From positions 150,124,929 to 150,188,928 of the forward strand of contig JAYESD010000009.1 in the NCBI GenBank assembly GCA_036927565.1: 64,000 nucleotides of DNA. Reading direction: 5' to 3'. The number at the start of each line of letters is the position of its first letter. The stretch's first letter is position 1. Shown one piece after another: positions 45,371-57,499 of the stretch. The notes beneath the pieces were generated by a model, which had not been told where the DNA came from, ran no database searches, and saw nothing but the letters and a program-made list of their open reading frames with translations. The translations under genes and the position numbers were made by a program. The stretch comes from Tuctoria greenei (lineage: Eukaryota; Streptophyta; Magnoliopsida; Poales; Poaceae).

Positions 45371-46306
45371 GTGTCGGTGTTCGTACTACCGACGAGTATC
45401 GATTTCGTGGTGCGTTTATCATCGAGATGGTCTAGATACACAAACACAATGATTTATATTGGTTCGGGCAAGTGTCATACGTCTAGTGTCGATCTTCTAC
45501 TCTTTGTTGATCGAAAGAGGGGAAATGGTGTTACATGGGTTGCGAATGATCGGTGTCTGAGCGCTAAGTCGCATGTGCGTGAGAGCGTGTGAGTCGTCTG
45601 AGTTCGTCCGCCAGCCGCCTTTAGCAAAGGTGGCTTTCAGACCCATTTTATACACAACTTGGACGTGCTTTGTCTAATCACCCTATCTACCCTGATCTCT
45701 TCATAAATAGAGTGGAGGTTACAATGCTTCTTATATCTTCGGTGTATCTTCCGGTGTGCCTTGGGGCGAGATCAGGTCATAGAAGTCATCGCCGTGTCTC
45801 ATCCACTCTTGTCGCTTGTCAAAGCCATGTTGCAGTGCACACCTGCCGCTGTGCCGGATGGGATGGGTCACAAAAGGCGTTGGCGGGGTCTGTGACCTAC
45901 GTCAGAATAAGCTCGAGTGTGACCGTCCTTTTCATCAATGAAGATGTTCGTGCGACTCACGCTATATTGATTGCTATCGCCTACCCTACTCCCAGGCTCA
46001 GGCTCGGGCGGGCTTGCCCCGACTTTGATGGTCGGGGCTCTGGCAGGTTTGTCATCGACCTCGACGGTTGGGATCCGAGTTGATAGTCGGATACGCCTCA
46101 CACCGTATTTCGTCAGAGCTCGATTGGTGATCCACGTACTTTGGTAGCAGAGGTTATAGAATCTTGTCACGATGATATGGAAATCTAGAGTTACTAATAG
46201 TGACTAAGGAATCCTAATTATTAAATAGGATTTTGTGTTGAAGAATTGATGGTTGAGCTAGATTGGTCGAAGTGGTCAACTCTATGGCGCTAAGTGAGAA
46301 ACTATG
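45371..46306. mobile_element. Probable LTR-retrotransposon remnant
   Basis: Begins TGTCGGTGTTCGTACTACCG, an LTR-like start. It contains phrases typical of grass LTRs, such as GGTTCGGGCAAGTGTCATAC, and a TTATACAC segment. No matching end or coding domain is found before the next LTR at 46307, so the limits are uncertain. Confidence 0.4.
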
Positions 46307-46718
46307 TGTCGGTACCCTGGATACCAAGTACCCATAGTTACGGTGATTAAAACTACGGAGGTCCAACTATCCGAGTTAAAGACTTCCGAAGGACCAACGT
46401 GTCCCGCGGCACTGGACCTGCCTCTCTCGTTTGGGTAGCTCCGACACTGCCACGTGTACTGCAAGATTGGACTTGACTCCCTTCATAGGGAAGCTCCGGT
46501 CATGCCACGTGTCCAGTGGCCCCAGACCTAACCCCCAGTAGAGGGAAGCTCCAGTGCTGCCACGTGTTTAGCAGCTCCGGACCTGTCTCCCCACAGAAGG
46601 AAGCTCCAGAGCTGGCACGTGTTGAGCCTCCGGACCTAAGCCTCCAACGGGGAGACTATTGGATCTCCAACGGTACGAACATTCAAGAGGCTATTAAAAC
46701 AGCTGTTACAAGACCTGA
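46307..46718 (+). repeat. Gypsy LTR, 5' part, with four 55-bp G-box repeats
   Basis: Starts TGTCGGTACC. CACGTG occurs at 46451, 46506, 46561 and 46616, exactly 55 bp apart, each within a repeat of the form GGAAGCTCC...GCTGCCACGTGT. The LTR resumes at 49557 after an insertion, with a TATA box ATATAAAAGGG near 49749, and stops at about 49852 by deletion. Confidence 0.8.
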
Positions 46719-49556
46719 TGTAACACCCTCATTTTCATGCATCATGCCTTGCATACATTCATATACATGTTTAACATTAACCCATATAAAGAGGAACGAG
46801 TTTAAAATTGATTTGGAACAAAACCACACTTAAAATGCAGGGAAGTGCGGACTAGTACGATTTTACTGAGGACTAGTCTGATTTCTCTCTGACTAAAAAC
46901 AGACTTGTCCGTTTTTGCTGCGGACTAGTCCGATTTTGCCTCTGGAAATCTTCAGACTTGTCCGATTTTGTGCGGACTAGTCCGATATTCCAAGAATCCT
47001 TGAAAAATTGCTAAGTCCCTGGACTTTTCCAGACTAGTCCGGTGTTCCAGCGGACTTGTCCGTTTTCCTCTCTGACTAAAGTCGGACTTGCCTGATTTTA
47101 GGCCAGACTTGTCCGATTTTCTCTTTGGACAACTTCAGACTAGCCCGGTCCTTTTCGAACTTGTCCGATATTTCGCGACTCCTAGTTGATCTTTTGTTTT
47201 ACGACTTGTTTCTTGGGTTTCACGTTAAGTGGGCCTAGGGACATCGTGCCTAACTCTTTTAGAGCCCATGAGGGACTCTAAACCGGCCTCTACTCATCCC
47301 AAACTCGAAATCCATCTAACCCTAGCCTCCACCTCTATATAAACAGCCCCACCCCTTGGCTTGACATCTATTTGCCACTTTTCCACCCCACCCAAACCCT
47401 AGTTCGTGGAGAGCCACCATCAAGGAGGGAGAAGAAGATCCCAAGCAAGAAGAAGACGAGGAGGAAACGAAAGAGGATCAAGATCTCCACCAAGTTTTTG
47501 TTCTTCATCACCAATTCATCTCCAAGTTCATCCCCAACCCTAGATCACCAAGATCCAAGTGCTACCTCCAAGTTTCTTGATTCATTAGAGTCCTAAACAC
47601 CTGGTATACCTTCTATTATCTTTTCCTTACGTGAATTCAACCCCTACTCTCCAAATTTACGTCGATCTAGAAAACCCTAATATGCTGATCTCGCAAAGTG
47701 GGGACTTGTGCGGTCCCTAGCGGACTAGTCCGGTCTTCCTGGCTAAATTGTGTTAAATTAATTCTAAAAACTGACCTAATCAACTCCAAACCTGTATAAA
47801 CTTGTTAAAAGCTATTAGAACTAGTTAGTGATCATTAAAAGCAATCTATTGACAAGTTCTACTTTGCATTTGCATTAATAATGCATGTCATGACATATTG
47901 AGTAATATTTGTGCACTCTTTGATTGTGTTTCTTGTCTTGTATGTTTATTGTGTGGATTAGACGAATTTGCGCTAGAGAGTGCCGCGGAGGATCTACAGC
48001 ACCAAGAGTTTGAAGGCTTTGACCCTAATCAACAACAAGAGCAAGGCAAGTGTCCTTGAAGCATATTGATCCTGTTTTTCAAATAAATGTTTTGTTTCCA
48101 AACTGCATGCTTGTGTCAATTTGATGGGAATCCTATGGTAGGAAGTTTACTAGATTTGTTTAACCACCCTTGTAACCTGGAATATATGGTAGAGAGTCGG
48201 GAAGGGCTTTTTACCTTTTGCTTCGCTTAATCAACTGGGATGGGAAAACAACTATACCACTCAATTTAATTATGCATGGGCGAGATTATGGTTAACATGA
48301 ACTGGTTAATATGATATGGTAATGGGTGATCTAAGCAAGCCTGGTATGTGGATGGGTTGGATGTTATGGTGGTTTGCTTGCTTTAGATCTAAGGACCGGT
48401 TCATGCGAGAATAAGGCAGGACTACAGTGCCACCACGAGGCCAAGTATGGGTGCGGCGTAGCTGATTAATTAGGGCTTTGCTAGTGCTATTGAGACCATT
48501 ATGGATGATCGGGGAAGGGGTAGTCGGATTGGGTTTGTTGATGATTGGTGGGACTACCCTGGGATCCGAATGGCTCAAGAGGGGGCCCTTGGTTGAAGAT
48601 ATGCTATGTAGGAGACATCGCCACCGGTGAAACCTCACTGGGGTCTAAATAGGCTAGTAATCCCTTTGTAAAGGCTATTTTGTGATCTCTTGGCCACACA
48701 CCGATGGAAGTGTGAGACGACATAATAAAGGTTCTAGTCATTGAAAGGTGATGAAATCACAAACACTTGGGTAAAGCGGTACAAACTCTGCAGAGTCTAA
48801 TAAACTATCATGATAGTCGTGCTCCCGGTTATGAGTACCTGGACAACTTCCATGATTAGATGGAACTCAGTATTGGAAATTGGTATTTGGGATGATTATG
48901 GTTGGTATTATGGTTATGGCTGGTTATGAATTTATTTCTGGTATTGAATATGGTTATTGGAAATGGTGAAATCTGGAATTATTGATGATGGTAGTGAATT
49001 TAGACTGATATTATGATATTACTTATGATTATGATGGGTTTACTTCACATACATACAATATATTGCTTTTCAAATGTTTTAATGTACTTTTCAGCACTTT
49101 GCCATTATTATATTCATCATTTGAATCAGCCACATGTCATACTTTCCACACTTGCTGAGTACGACATGTACTCACTCTTGCAACCCCCCCCCCCCCCCCA
49201 ACAGTTGCAGGTCAGGATTGAGAGTTTAATGGCGATAATGCGGAGTTCTAGGCAGTGTCTACCGTCAGCTTGCCTGTGGTGTTGATTGGAGCTGCGCTAT
49301 ACCCTATCGCTTATGCTGCCTATTTGCTTAGTTGCTTAATTAGCTTATTTCTGCTGCATTAGTTGAACTTGTTGTTATTATTCATTAGAGCTCGTATTCG
49401 AGGATAATATGGTTTGTGTAATAAAATTTGGTTAATTAATCTTGTGTTGTGGTAATTATCTGCATATCGTTTGTGATTGCACTCGTGTATGTGTGTTGAA
49501 CATCCTGGGCACACATATGCGTTAGCTTGGTTCATTTTTCGGAACCGGGCGTCACA
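46719..49556 (+). mobile_element. Solo LTR of 2,838 bp (Del/Tekay-like)
   Basis: Ends TGTAACACCC and GGGCGTCACA form an imperfect 10-bp inverted repeat, flanked by CCTGA on both sides (46714-46718, 49557-49561). The length suits long-LTR chromoviruses of the Del/Tekay group (inference). Inside are about a dozen copies of a GGACTAGTCC-like palindrome, mostly at 46850-47170. A TATA box, CTATATAAACAG, is near 47333, an AATAAAA signal near 49420, and a 16-base C run at 49184-49199. There is no coding region. Confidence 0.85.
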
Positions 49557-49852
49557 CCTGATTAATGTATCATTAACTCAGTATTAGTGACACATGATCA
49601 GAGGACCTTCAAGGCTGGTAACGCTGCTATTAAAGCGCGTTATCACACAATTAACCACCGTTTATACATGTAGATCGTGTATAGGTGATTAATTACAGCC
49701 AAGGCCACCTGTTGGGCCAGGCAAACCATGTAATGGCCTACCTTAGCATATAAAAGGGTTGCGCCGCATGGTAGAGGACCAAGGCCAACTAAGCCAACTC
49801 AAGCTCACACGCGTACTACGCTCTCAAATTCATCAACAACCACCCCGTGGAG

Positions 49853-51752
49853 TGGACCCCTTCTTCATCAAATCTGGGGGGCCACGGTGAGCAGAAGCCA
49901 AAGTCCCGGTCTTCACTGAGCCTCACTGGACTCTCTACTTCGACGACTTCGTACAGAAGCAGGGGGCCGGAGCTGGAATCCTTCTCCTCGCTCCGACCGA
50001 GAAGAAGGTCAAGTACATGGTACACCTTGACTTCAAGGCAACCAACAACATGGCAGAGTATGAAGCTCTCATCTACGAACTCAAGGTGGCGCTATCATAT
50101 GGCGTCAATCAGTTGTTGGTGAAGGGTGACTCGAACCTCATTATCAAGCAAGTCAAAGGTGAATGCAGTTGCAACAACCCTCAACTTGCTACTTACCTCC
50201 TTGAAGTCCAGAAGCTGCAGAAGGACTTCCACGTCCTAGATCTCTGCTGTGTCCAACATCTCAACAATGCTGAAGCTGATGAACTCTCGACAAAAGCATC
50301 AACAGGAGCTCAAGCTCCCGATGGAGTTTATGTCAGGAGATTGTCATGACCTGCCACTCAGCCTGTAGAATTGAGTGATGGCGGCGAGAACAACACCTAG
50401 AAGCTGGCGGTCCCGGTGGCCCTATTACCATGGCGTCCACCAAGGATCGTAGACGCTGCATGAAGCTTCGAACAACCCAGCGTGCAAGATCCGAAAGCTC
50501 AAGTTAGCTCCGATGCATAGATCTCAGAGATCCAGAGCTACTTGAAAGACAACATCCTTCCTGACAACAGTGCTTTCACTGACCGAATCGTCAGATTGGC
50601 TAAAAGATACACGCTAGTAGAAGGGGATCTCTACCGATGTGGTGCCAACGGCGTTCTAATGCGGTGCATTGCCCGTGAATAAGGCCGCAAGCTCCTCGCG
50701 GAAATCCATAGAGGCGAGTATGGGAACCACGCATCTTCCCACACGTTGGTTGGTAAAGCTTTTCGGCATGACTTTTACAGGCCTACAACACTCCAGGATG
50801 CAGTTAAGCTGGTAAAAAAGTGTGAAGCGTGCCAGTTCCACACGAAACAAATTCACACACTTGCTCAGTCGCTGCAAATGATACTTCCTACATGGCCAGT
50901 TGTTGTGTGGGGTATGGACAATTTGGGACCTTTCCCAAAAGCCGTTAGAGTTTATAGGTTCCTATACGCCGCCATCGACAATTTCACCAAGTGGCCGGAA
51001 GCTACTCCAATTGTGACAATTAACAAGCAATCTGATATCAAGTTCTTCAAGTCCATAGTCTGCAGATTTGGAGTTCCGAACAGAGCCATAACTGACAACG
51101 GAACCTAATTCACAAGTGATGCATTCCAAGAGTATTGCGAAGATCTCGGCATACAAGTCAGCTACACATTAGTAGCTCACCTGGCAAGTAATGGACAAGC
51201 CGAGAGAGCAAACACAAAGATACTAAAAGTACTTGAGATGCACACATATGAGGGCCTGAAGAAACATGGAGCCAACTGGATAGAGGAGCTTCTGCCTGCA
51301 CTCTGGGCGATCAGGACAATGCCTAATCAATCAACTGGAGAGACACCTTTCTTCTTGGTGTATGGAGCTGAAGCGGTCCTTCCTCCGGAGATTACCATGG
51401 GGTCACTTCGGGTTCGTACCTTCGATGAAGCCACACATTACAAGCTCCGACGTGAAGACCTTGACCTCGTCGATGAGGGAAGGTGCCAAGCAGATATTCG
51501 AAATGCATGATATCGCCAAGCGCTCCAGCGCTATCATCAAAGGCATTTGCGCAACTGACAGCTAGAAGAAGGCGACCTGATCCTACGGAGAATACTAACT
51601 TGAGAAGGGATGAACAAACTCTCCCCCAACTGGGAAGGTCCCTTCCTAGTGATCAAAGTTTCCCGTCCTAGATGCATCCGCTTGGCAACAGAGGATGGGA
51701 CCCCGCTTCCCAATCTATGGAATATCAAGCACCTCCGCAAGTTTTATGCTTA
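49853..51752 (+). pseudogene. Gypsy pol fragment: RNase H and integrase
   Basis: One ancestral frame is interrupted by several stops. RNase H (about 49925-50345) shows WTLYFDDF, NNMAEYEALIYEL and VKGDSNLI. The integrase zinc-finger region ends with KKCEACQFHTKQ (about 50815). The catalytic core has GMDNLGPFP, AITDNGT (TAA follows at 51106) and SNGQAERANTKIL, so the D, D and E residues are present. The end LPNLWNIKHLRKFYA is typical of gypsy pol. Stops include TGA at 51508, 51556 and 51601, each one C-to-T step from CGA. RT and upstream parts are absent. Confidence 0.88.
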
Positions 51753-52606
51753 GTTTCACGAAGGTGAGTTTGTACTTACACATGATGTAAATTATAGAGT
51801 ATATGGACAGAGTCGGGTAGGTCCTAGTTAAAAAGCACACTTAACTTGATCATTGTACTTTAAGTGTAGCTTACCTACCCTAGGCTAGAACAAGATGAAT
51901 ATCACACTTAGCTTGGTTCCATACTCTAAGTGTGTCTTTGTCTCCCCTGTAATTCGGACCTATAATGAAAAACATTTTTGTGTGAAAACAGACTCCACGT
52001 GCATTAATTTTGCACAGACTCATTTCATTTATTATCTTTCCCTTCTTGTCTATAACGAAGTTGTGCATTCCTTTTTTGAAATTTAGTCCGGGTTATTCAT
52101 GTGGTATGTAAGTTATATTATTGATCTTGTTTCGGATCTTAGAATTGCTAGATTGTCTACTTGCCTGAAAACCAAAGCCAATGACGGGTCTGGAGTGTGC
52201 TATTGACTTAGACTGGTGAGGCACCCTAAGTACGCCACTCTACATATATCCTGGCAGGTCTAAGTAGGGCGGGTCCAAAAAGCATTTGGGTCTAAAGAGA
52301 TTGCATCAATATACTAGTTATCATGTTGAGTTCCTTTGGATCTAAAATTCAAATAAGAACAATAAGCCGCAAACAAATTATAAATAGGAGGATGAATTTT
52401 ACTGCTTTTCTTGTCTAAAAAAATGAAAAATTCATGGCGATGTTGGATGATGCCGGAGCTGCTAAGCTCCGACAACCCCCAGGGGGCCCTCCATCGACGT
52501 TTTATACGTTGGAAGTGGGTTTCATCAGAGCTAAAAAGCTCCAAAAACTCCCATGGGGCACATCGTTGACGTTAATAATTAACGGCGATCTAAACAAAGA
52601 TGGTAG
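51753..52606 (+). other. Gypsy 3' non-coding region
   Basis: AT-rich, with no coding motif. It leads into the tandem array; a diverged first unit of the array appears near 52467. Confidence 0.5.
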
Positions 52607-53003
52607 AGAAATCACCTCGAGGGGGCTCGCCGTCAACGTTTTCAAGCGTTGACAGTGGGTGCCGTCGGACTAACCAAGCTCCGACAACCCCCAGGGGGTC
52701 CGCCGTCGACATTTCTAAACGTTGACAGTGGGCGCCGTCAGACCTACCAAACTCCGACGTCTCTAGGGGGCCCGTCGTTGACGTTTCTAAGCTTTGACAG
52801 TGGGCGTCGTTGGACCAACCAATCTTTGACAACCCCCAGGGGGCCTGCCGTCGACATTTTTAAGCGTTGATAGTGGGCGCTATTGGACCAACCAAGCTCC
52901 GACAACCCCCAAGGGGCTAGCCGTCAATGTTTCTAGGCGTTGACTGTGGGTACCTTCGAACCTACCTAGCTCCGACAACTCCCAGGGGTCTGCCGTCGAC
53001 GTA
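52607..53003. repeat. Tandem array, about 73-bp unit, five copies
   Basis: CTCCGAC-like landmarks recur at 52679, 52752, 52824, 52897 and 52970 (spacing 72-73). Each unit reads roughly CTCCGACAACCCCCAGGGGG, a GCCGTCGACGTTTCTAAGCG stretch, then TTGACAGTGGGCGCCGTC. It lies between pol and the antisense ORF. Confidence 0.85.
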
Positions 53004-53389
53004 ACAAAGGGTCCCTGGAGATGTCGGAGGTAAACTTTGGACCTCAGAGCTATCGTTTTGGCTACGAGCGAGAAGTGAAGTCATCAAGACATTGTCAAAT
53101 CCTTTTGGTATATATTCACAATCAAATTGTGTACATCTACGAGGGGGTCATCAATATAAAGGACAATGCATTGAATACATGTGCAAAATGGAATTCATTC
53201 GTTCAAAATATTGGATTTCATTGATTCAAAATTGGAGGATTACAAGTGAAGGTAGAAGGAAAAATCCCTAGCTACTGGAGGTCCGATGGAAGAACGAGGC
53301 AACTTTCTGGGCATCTTCTTGAACGCTGGCCCTGGCGACATCTTCCTCTTTAACAACGGGTCCTTCGACTACCGGATCTAGAGATAGTT

Positions 53390-54671
53390 TGGGGGTCCTG
53401 ACTTTTGAAACACGTCAGCACATATTTGACGATGTTCTTGGACAGGGAATTCCTCTCCATCTCGAGTTAGTCGGCGATGATGTCACCCATTGCATCCAAC
53501 TTGTTGCCGTCAGAGCTCAATGCCACCAACGCCTTGTCCAACTCTGGCATCGGGTCAGCGGGACGTACGGGACTGAAGCCAAGTGGCACAAGAGCTTCGT
53601 TGGCCTGCCCTAGGAAGTCTCAAACTCGCTGGGACTCAGTTGCTCTCAAACTTCTTAGTTCCTCCAGCGACCTTCTTGCAGTCGCAAGCTCTGAACCTCC
53701 CCGAGCGAAGCGCTCGACCTCCTTAGCATGTTGCTTAATACTTTCAGCCAGGTGCTTTTTACGGTAAACAATCTCCAACTCCCGAAGGTGGATGCGGTTT
53801 CCGCGGTCCGCCAGGTCCTTCTCCCTGCCTTCATCCTCTCCTTTCGGGTGGAAATATCTGTCTCTCTTGGAGACTTCTTTTCCCACCTGCCAAATCCTCT
53901 CTTTCTCTTGAACGCAATATTGTTCAAACTGTTTGGTGCGATTAGCCAAACTGCGCTCTCCCAGTGTCAGCCTCTGGGTGAGTTCCTCCTCCCTCTTTAA
54001 GAGGTCTTCCTCTTTCTCTAGGAGCTTGTCCTCCCTTTCATCGAGGGCTTCTCGGCGCTAGAGGAGTACCTCATTTAACTCTTCGAGGCTGTCTGAGCGG
54101 GTATCAGCTACCTCATTGGTCTCCATAGCATGCTTGAGAATCTCCCGAGTCTTCTCGTCGAGTGCCTTGATAGCAACCTCTCGCTCATTCAACAAGTGGT
54201 CCCACCGCGTCAGCTGGGCCCTCTCTTTCTCCACCCATTCCCGCTGGTCCGCAAGCCTTGATTGTGTCAGCTTCATCTCGAAATGAAGCATGTTGCGCCA
54301 ACGCCTCAAAGTGTTGCGCTCTTCTTCGGGGGACTTGCTTTCATAATCGAAGGCTAGCTGGACTTGGCAGAGACTTGAGCAGGCTTTGTTGATAGACAAC
54401 GCCAGGGGAATTGGCTTTGGGCTCGCCTAAAGCGACTTTGCAGGCTCCAGGGGGTCTTCCAAAAAACAAAATCGGGTCCCACGACACAAGTGTTGTCCCG
54501 TGCGGATCTTTGGCGCTGGGGCCGCTCTCCGGAAGCTCTTCTGCATCCGCCACGGCCGAGGAGGGTCCCGCAGCGGGAAATTCAACCTCAGAAACCGAGT
54601 TGGAGGGTTCTGCAGCCGAATCTTCAATTGTTGGCTCGACGGGTGGAGGACTGAAAGCATCTAGGCCCCCA
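53390..54671 (-). pseudogene. Antisense coiled-coil ORF of the gypsy element
   Basis: On the minus strand, a Pro/Ser/Glu-rich section (54671-54400) shifts frame near 54395 into a long heptad-rich, Glu/Lys/Arg/Leu-rich coiled coil. That coil runs in one frame to about 53400, interrupted by TAG at 54058, TGA at 53620 and TAA at 53467. The sequence between the stops stays coding-like (for example LLEKEEDLLKREEELTQRL), so these are late mutations. It resembles the plant 'putative gypsy type transposon' proteins found antisense in Tat-like elements (from memory, unverified). Its 5' end is cut by the Sirevirus LTR at 54672. Function unknown. Confidence 0.65.
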
Positions 54672-56096
54672 TGAGGTATGGTTTCGGTGATTAATGACAA
54701 CCATTGGATTTTACTAATGAATTTGTGGATGCAAGGTCTCCCATATCACTCATCACACTCAAATGAAATCTATATGAATATCATCTACTGCTCATTGGAT
54801 ATAATTGGAGACCCCTAAACAATCATTCTATGAGATCAATCATTGTTTATGAAGATTAGAAGTAAAAGCTCACATGTCAAAATTATTCAACCAAAATTGA
54901 CAACACTCAATGCTTGATAATCATCAGAAGAATATTTCCAACCAATGTCTAAGAGGTCAATCGAGCAAATTCCAAAAGAATCACTTAGAACAACTTGAAG
55001 CAAACAAAATCAACTCATCGGATCAACCGATGATTCCAGAAAACAACACATCGGTCGAGTTGGTTCAGCAGAAGAAGAAGACCTCAGAACTAAGTACTCA
55101 CCGGATCATCCGATGATGAAGGGCATGTTACATCGGTCCATCAATACAGTAAGCAATCTCCCTGGACCAAGTGTAACACCGGACCATCCGATGTACAATA
55201 ATGAGCACATCAGTCGATCACTCCAATAAGCATCAATTCTGAACTAATTCTGTATGAAGTGCCACCGGATCATCCGATGAGAAGGCAAGGGTAACATTGG
55301 TCTAACAACGGTCATATCTGACACAGTGACATCAGCTAATTTGGATTTGACCGATGATAACTGAAGGGGAAGCATCAGATCATCCGGTGTTCGCAGAACA
55401 GTGATGTCAGCCTACTTTTCCGACGGCTATTTCGTGGAGGCTGGCTATTTATACCCCTTCAACCAGTCTATTCGAAAAGTCTTGACAACCAGAGCTACTC
55501 TACACATTCTCAAGCATTCAAGACGTTGAGCTAACACTTCTAGATCATCTACACCACTTACACACCAAGAGATAGGCTAGAACTTGCTAGAGATAGTGCT
55601 TGTGTGCTTCCATTCTTGGTGATTGGAATCTCTAGTGTAGTGAGAGCTGTAAGGGAGTGTCCCTTGGTGATTGTATTGGAGAGAGCCTTCCGGAGCTTGC
55701 CAATACGGTTGTGGAATCCCGGAGGATCCAACTTGTACAAGGCTTGAGCTCCACCTTGCCGAGGTTGGCAAACGGAGAAGTATAGTGACGATCCCTGGTC
55801 TCAGTGACTTGGGAGTGGCTATACCCTTTGGTGGGTGCCACAACATGGATGTAGGAAGATTTTGACGATCTTGCCGAACCACGGGATAAATCTCCGTGTC
55901 TTCGTGTCTCCTCGGGAGTTTGCGCTTTCTTCCTCTCCCCTTACACTTATGCATTTCATATACCGCAAAGTTACTATTCACTTGAATGCATAGGTTGTTT
56001 GCATAGGGAATTGGGCTTTTAGTAATGAAGTTTTATTGCTTTAATTTTTGAAAGGAAGCCCAATTCACCCCCCCTCTTAGGCATTCGATCCTTACA
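54672..56096 (+). repeat. 5' LTR of Sirevirus-type element
   Basis: 1,425 bp, starting TGAGGTATGGTTTCGGTGAT and ending GGCATTCGATCCTTACA just before the primer site. Quasi-palindromes such as CACCGGATCATCCGATG occur at 55099-55115, 55177-55193 and 55263-55279, with a reversed form at 55373-55389. A TATA-like TATTTATACC is near 55446. Confidence 0.85.
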
Positions 56097-56098
56097 AT

Positions 56099-56115
56099 TG
56101 TTATCAGAGCCAGGT
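56099..56115 (+). promoter_or_regulatory. Primer-binding site (initiator-Met tRNA)
   Basis: TGTTATCAGAGCCAGGTT follows the LTR and matches the TGGTATCAGAGCC type used by plant copia elements. Confidence 0.85.
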
Positions 56116-56156
56116 TGCTCATTGGATCATTCTAGCCTCACCGCTAGAGAGCTAAA

Positions 56157-57446
56157 ATGGCCAAGATTGGGGGTTCGGTTCCTATCTTCTAGGGCAAGAA
56201 CTTTGCCTATTGGAAAACACACATGCGTGCTTATCTAGAGGCTATTTCTCCCGAGGTATGGGAAGCGACCCATGCGGGGTTTGGTGAGCACAATTATGTT
56301 GGTGATCAAATCAAGTGGGATGCTAAAGCTAGAAATGCCATTTATGAATGCATTAGCCAAGATGTGTTTGCTAGAATTGCTAGCAAAGAAAAAGCATGTG
56401 AAATTTGGGCTTGCTTGATTGAAAATCATGAGGGTTCTTCTCGCGTCAAAGAACTAAAATATCATATGCTTAAAGCCAAATATGATGAGTTCAAAATGTT
56501 ACCTCATGAAAATGTCAATGAAATGTTTTCTCGCTTGAATGTGCTTATCGAGGAAATTAATGCTCTTGACATTGCTTCTCTTGGCAAGGGACTCATCAAC
56601 TGCAAGATTCTTATGCTCCTTCCCAAGCCGAAGTACAACATCATCAACTCCATGCTTCAAAAAGAATCTCTTGACCACATTGAAGTTTCGGAACTTATTG
56701 GAGAGATTCACGCTCATGAGATGAGTGTGCTTGGGATGATGAAGGAATCATCTTCAACCACAATTGCTCTAAAAGCTTCCGTCAAGAGAACAAATCTCAA
56801 CAAAAAGAAAGTGGTTGAGCCTAGCCCAAGTGAAGAAGAGCAAGCATCAAGTGAAGATGATGATGATGAGCTTGCATCAATGATGAGAAAGTTCTCTCGC
56901 TTGAACTCCAAGATTGCCAAGAAGGGATACACCTTTAATCCCAAGAAGAAAGCTTTTATACCAAGGAGAGATGATAACAAGACTTGCTACAATTGTGGCG
57001 ATCAAGGTCACATCTCCTATGATTGTCCAAAACCGGACAAAAGAAGAGAGAACCACAAGGGCAAGCATTGCAAGCTTGAAGATAGTGAAGATGATGAAGA
57101 AGAGGTCAAGCCCAAACCAAGATCCATTGGGAATAAGAAACATGACAAGGGCAAGAAGGCAAAACTCTTCCCAAAGAAGAGAAAAGGACCACAAAAGGTG
57201 TTCATGTGTGAGACTAATGAATGGATTACCGACGAAGAATCAAGTGATGAAGAGAGTGAAGCGGAAGAATAAAGTTTGGCCGGCCTTGCCATTGCCAACA
57301 ATGATGACTCATCTCTTAATCCACCTCCCATGTGCCTCATGGCTAAAGGTAACACCAAGGTATGTGATGACTCTAGCGATGATGAGCTTTCCCCTGATGA
57401 TTTAATTTCATTAATAAATGAATACCACACTATCATTAAGAGATAA
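56157..57446 (+). pseudogene. Sirevirus gag, N-terminal part
   Basis: ATG at 56157 opens a frame with an early TAG at 56190 (after MAKIGGSVPIF) and then an open run to TAA at 57270. Coding-like sequence continues to TAA at 57444. It carries the copia gag domain (FAYWKTHMRAYLEAIS, KELKYHMLKAKYDEFKML, EMFSRLNVLIEEINAL) and a CCHC zinc knuckle CYNCGDQGHISYDC near 56986. An acidic lysine-rich tail follows. Gag forms the virus-like particle. Position and stops show a dead copy. Confidence 0.85.
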
Positions 57447-57499
57447 AGGAGTAAGGTCAAGGCTCTTGAAGAAACTCGTGCTAAACTTGAGAGTGCTAA

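Larger units (their letters stand above)
46307..54671 (+). mobile_element. Degenerate Ty3/gypsy element (Tat-like) carrying nested insertions
   Basis: Composed of a broken LTR (46307-46718 and 49557 to about 49852), then directly the RNase H and integrase end of pol, a 3' region with a 73-bp tandem array, and an antisense coiled-coil ORF. The end of the LTR, the primer site, gag, protease and RT are deleted. The coding order RNase H before integrase and the antisense ORF fit the Tat group of gypsy elements (inference). The right end is cut by a Sirevirus-type element at 54672. Confidence 0.75.

Noticed and set aside
46440..46630. Regular 55-bp repeats as a CRISPR-like array
   Set aside because: The repeats are diverged tandem LTR modules with no conserved repeat/unique spacer alternation, in a plant nuclear retrotransposon.
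47372..47596. Short basic ORF after the TATA box of the 2.8-kb solo LTR
   Set aside because: Low-complexity Lys/Arg/Ser peptide in an LTR leader, with no evidence of coding conservation.
56099..56115. tRNA gene
   Set aside because: Only a short tRNA-complementary primer site next to the LTR; no cloverleaf.
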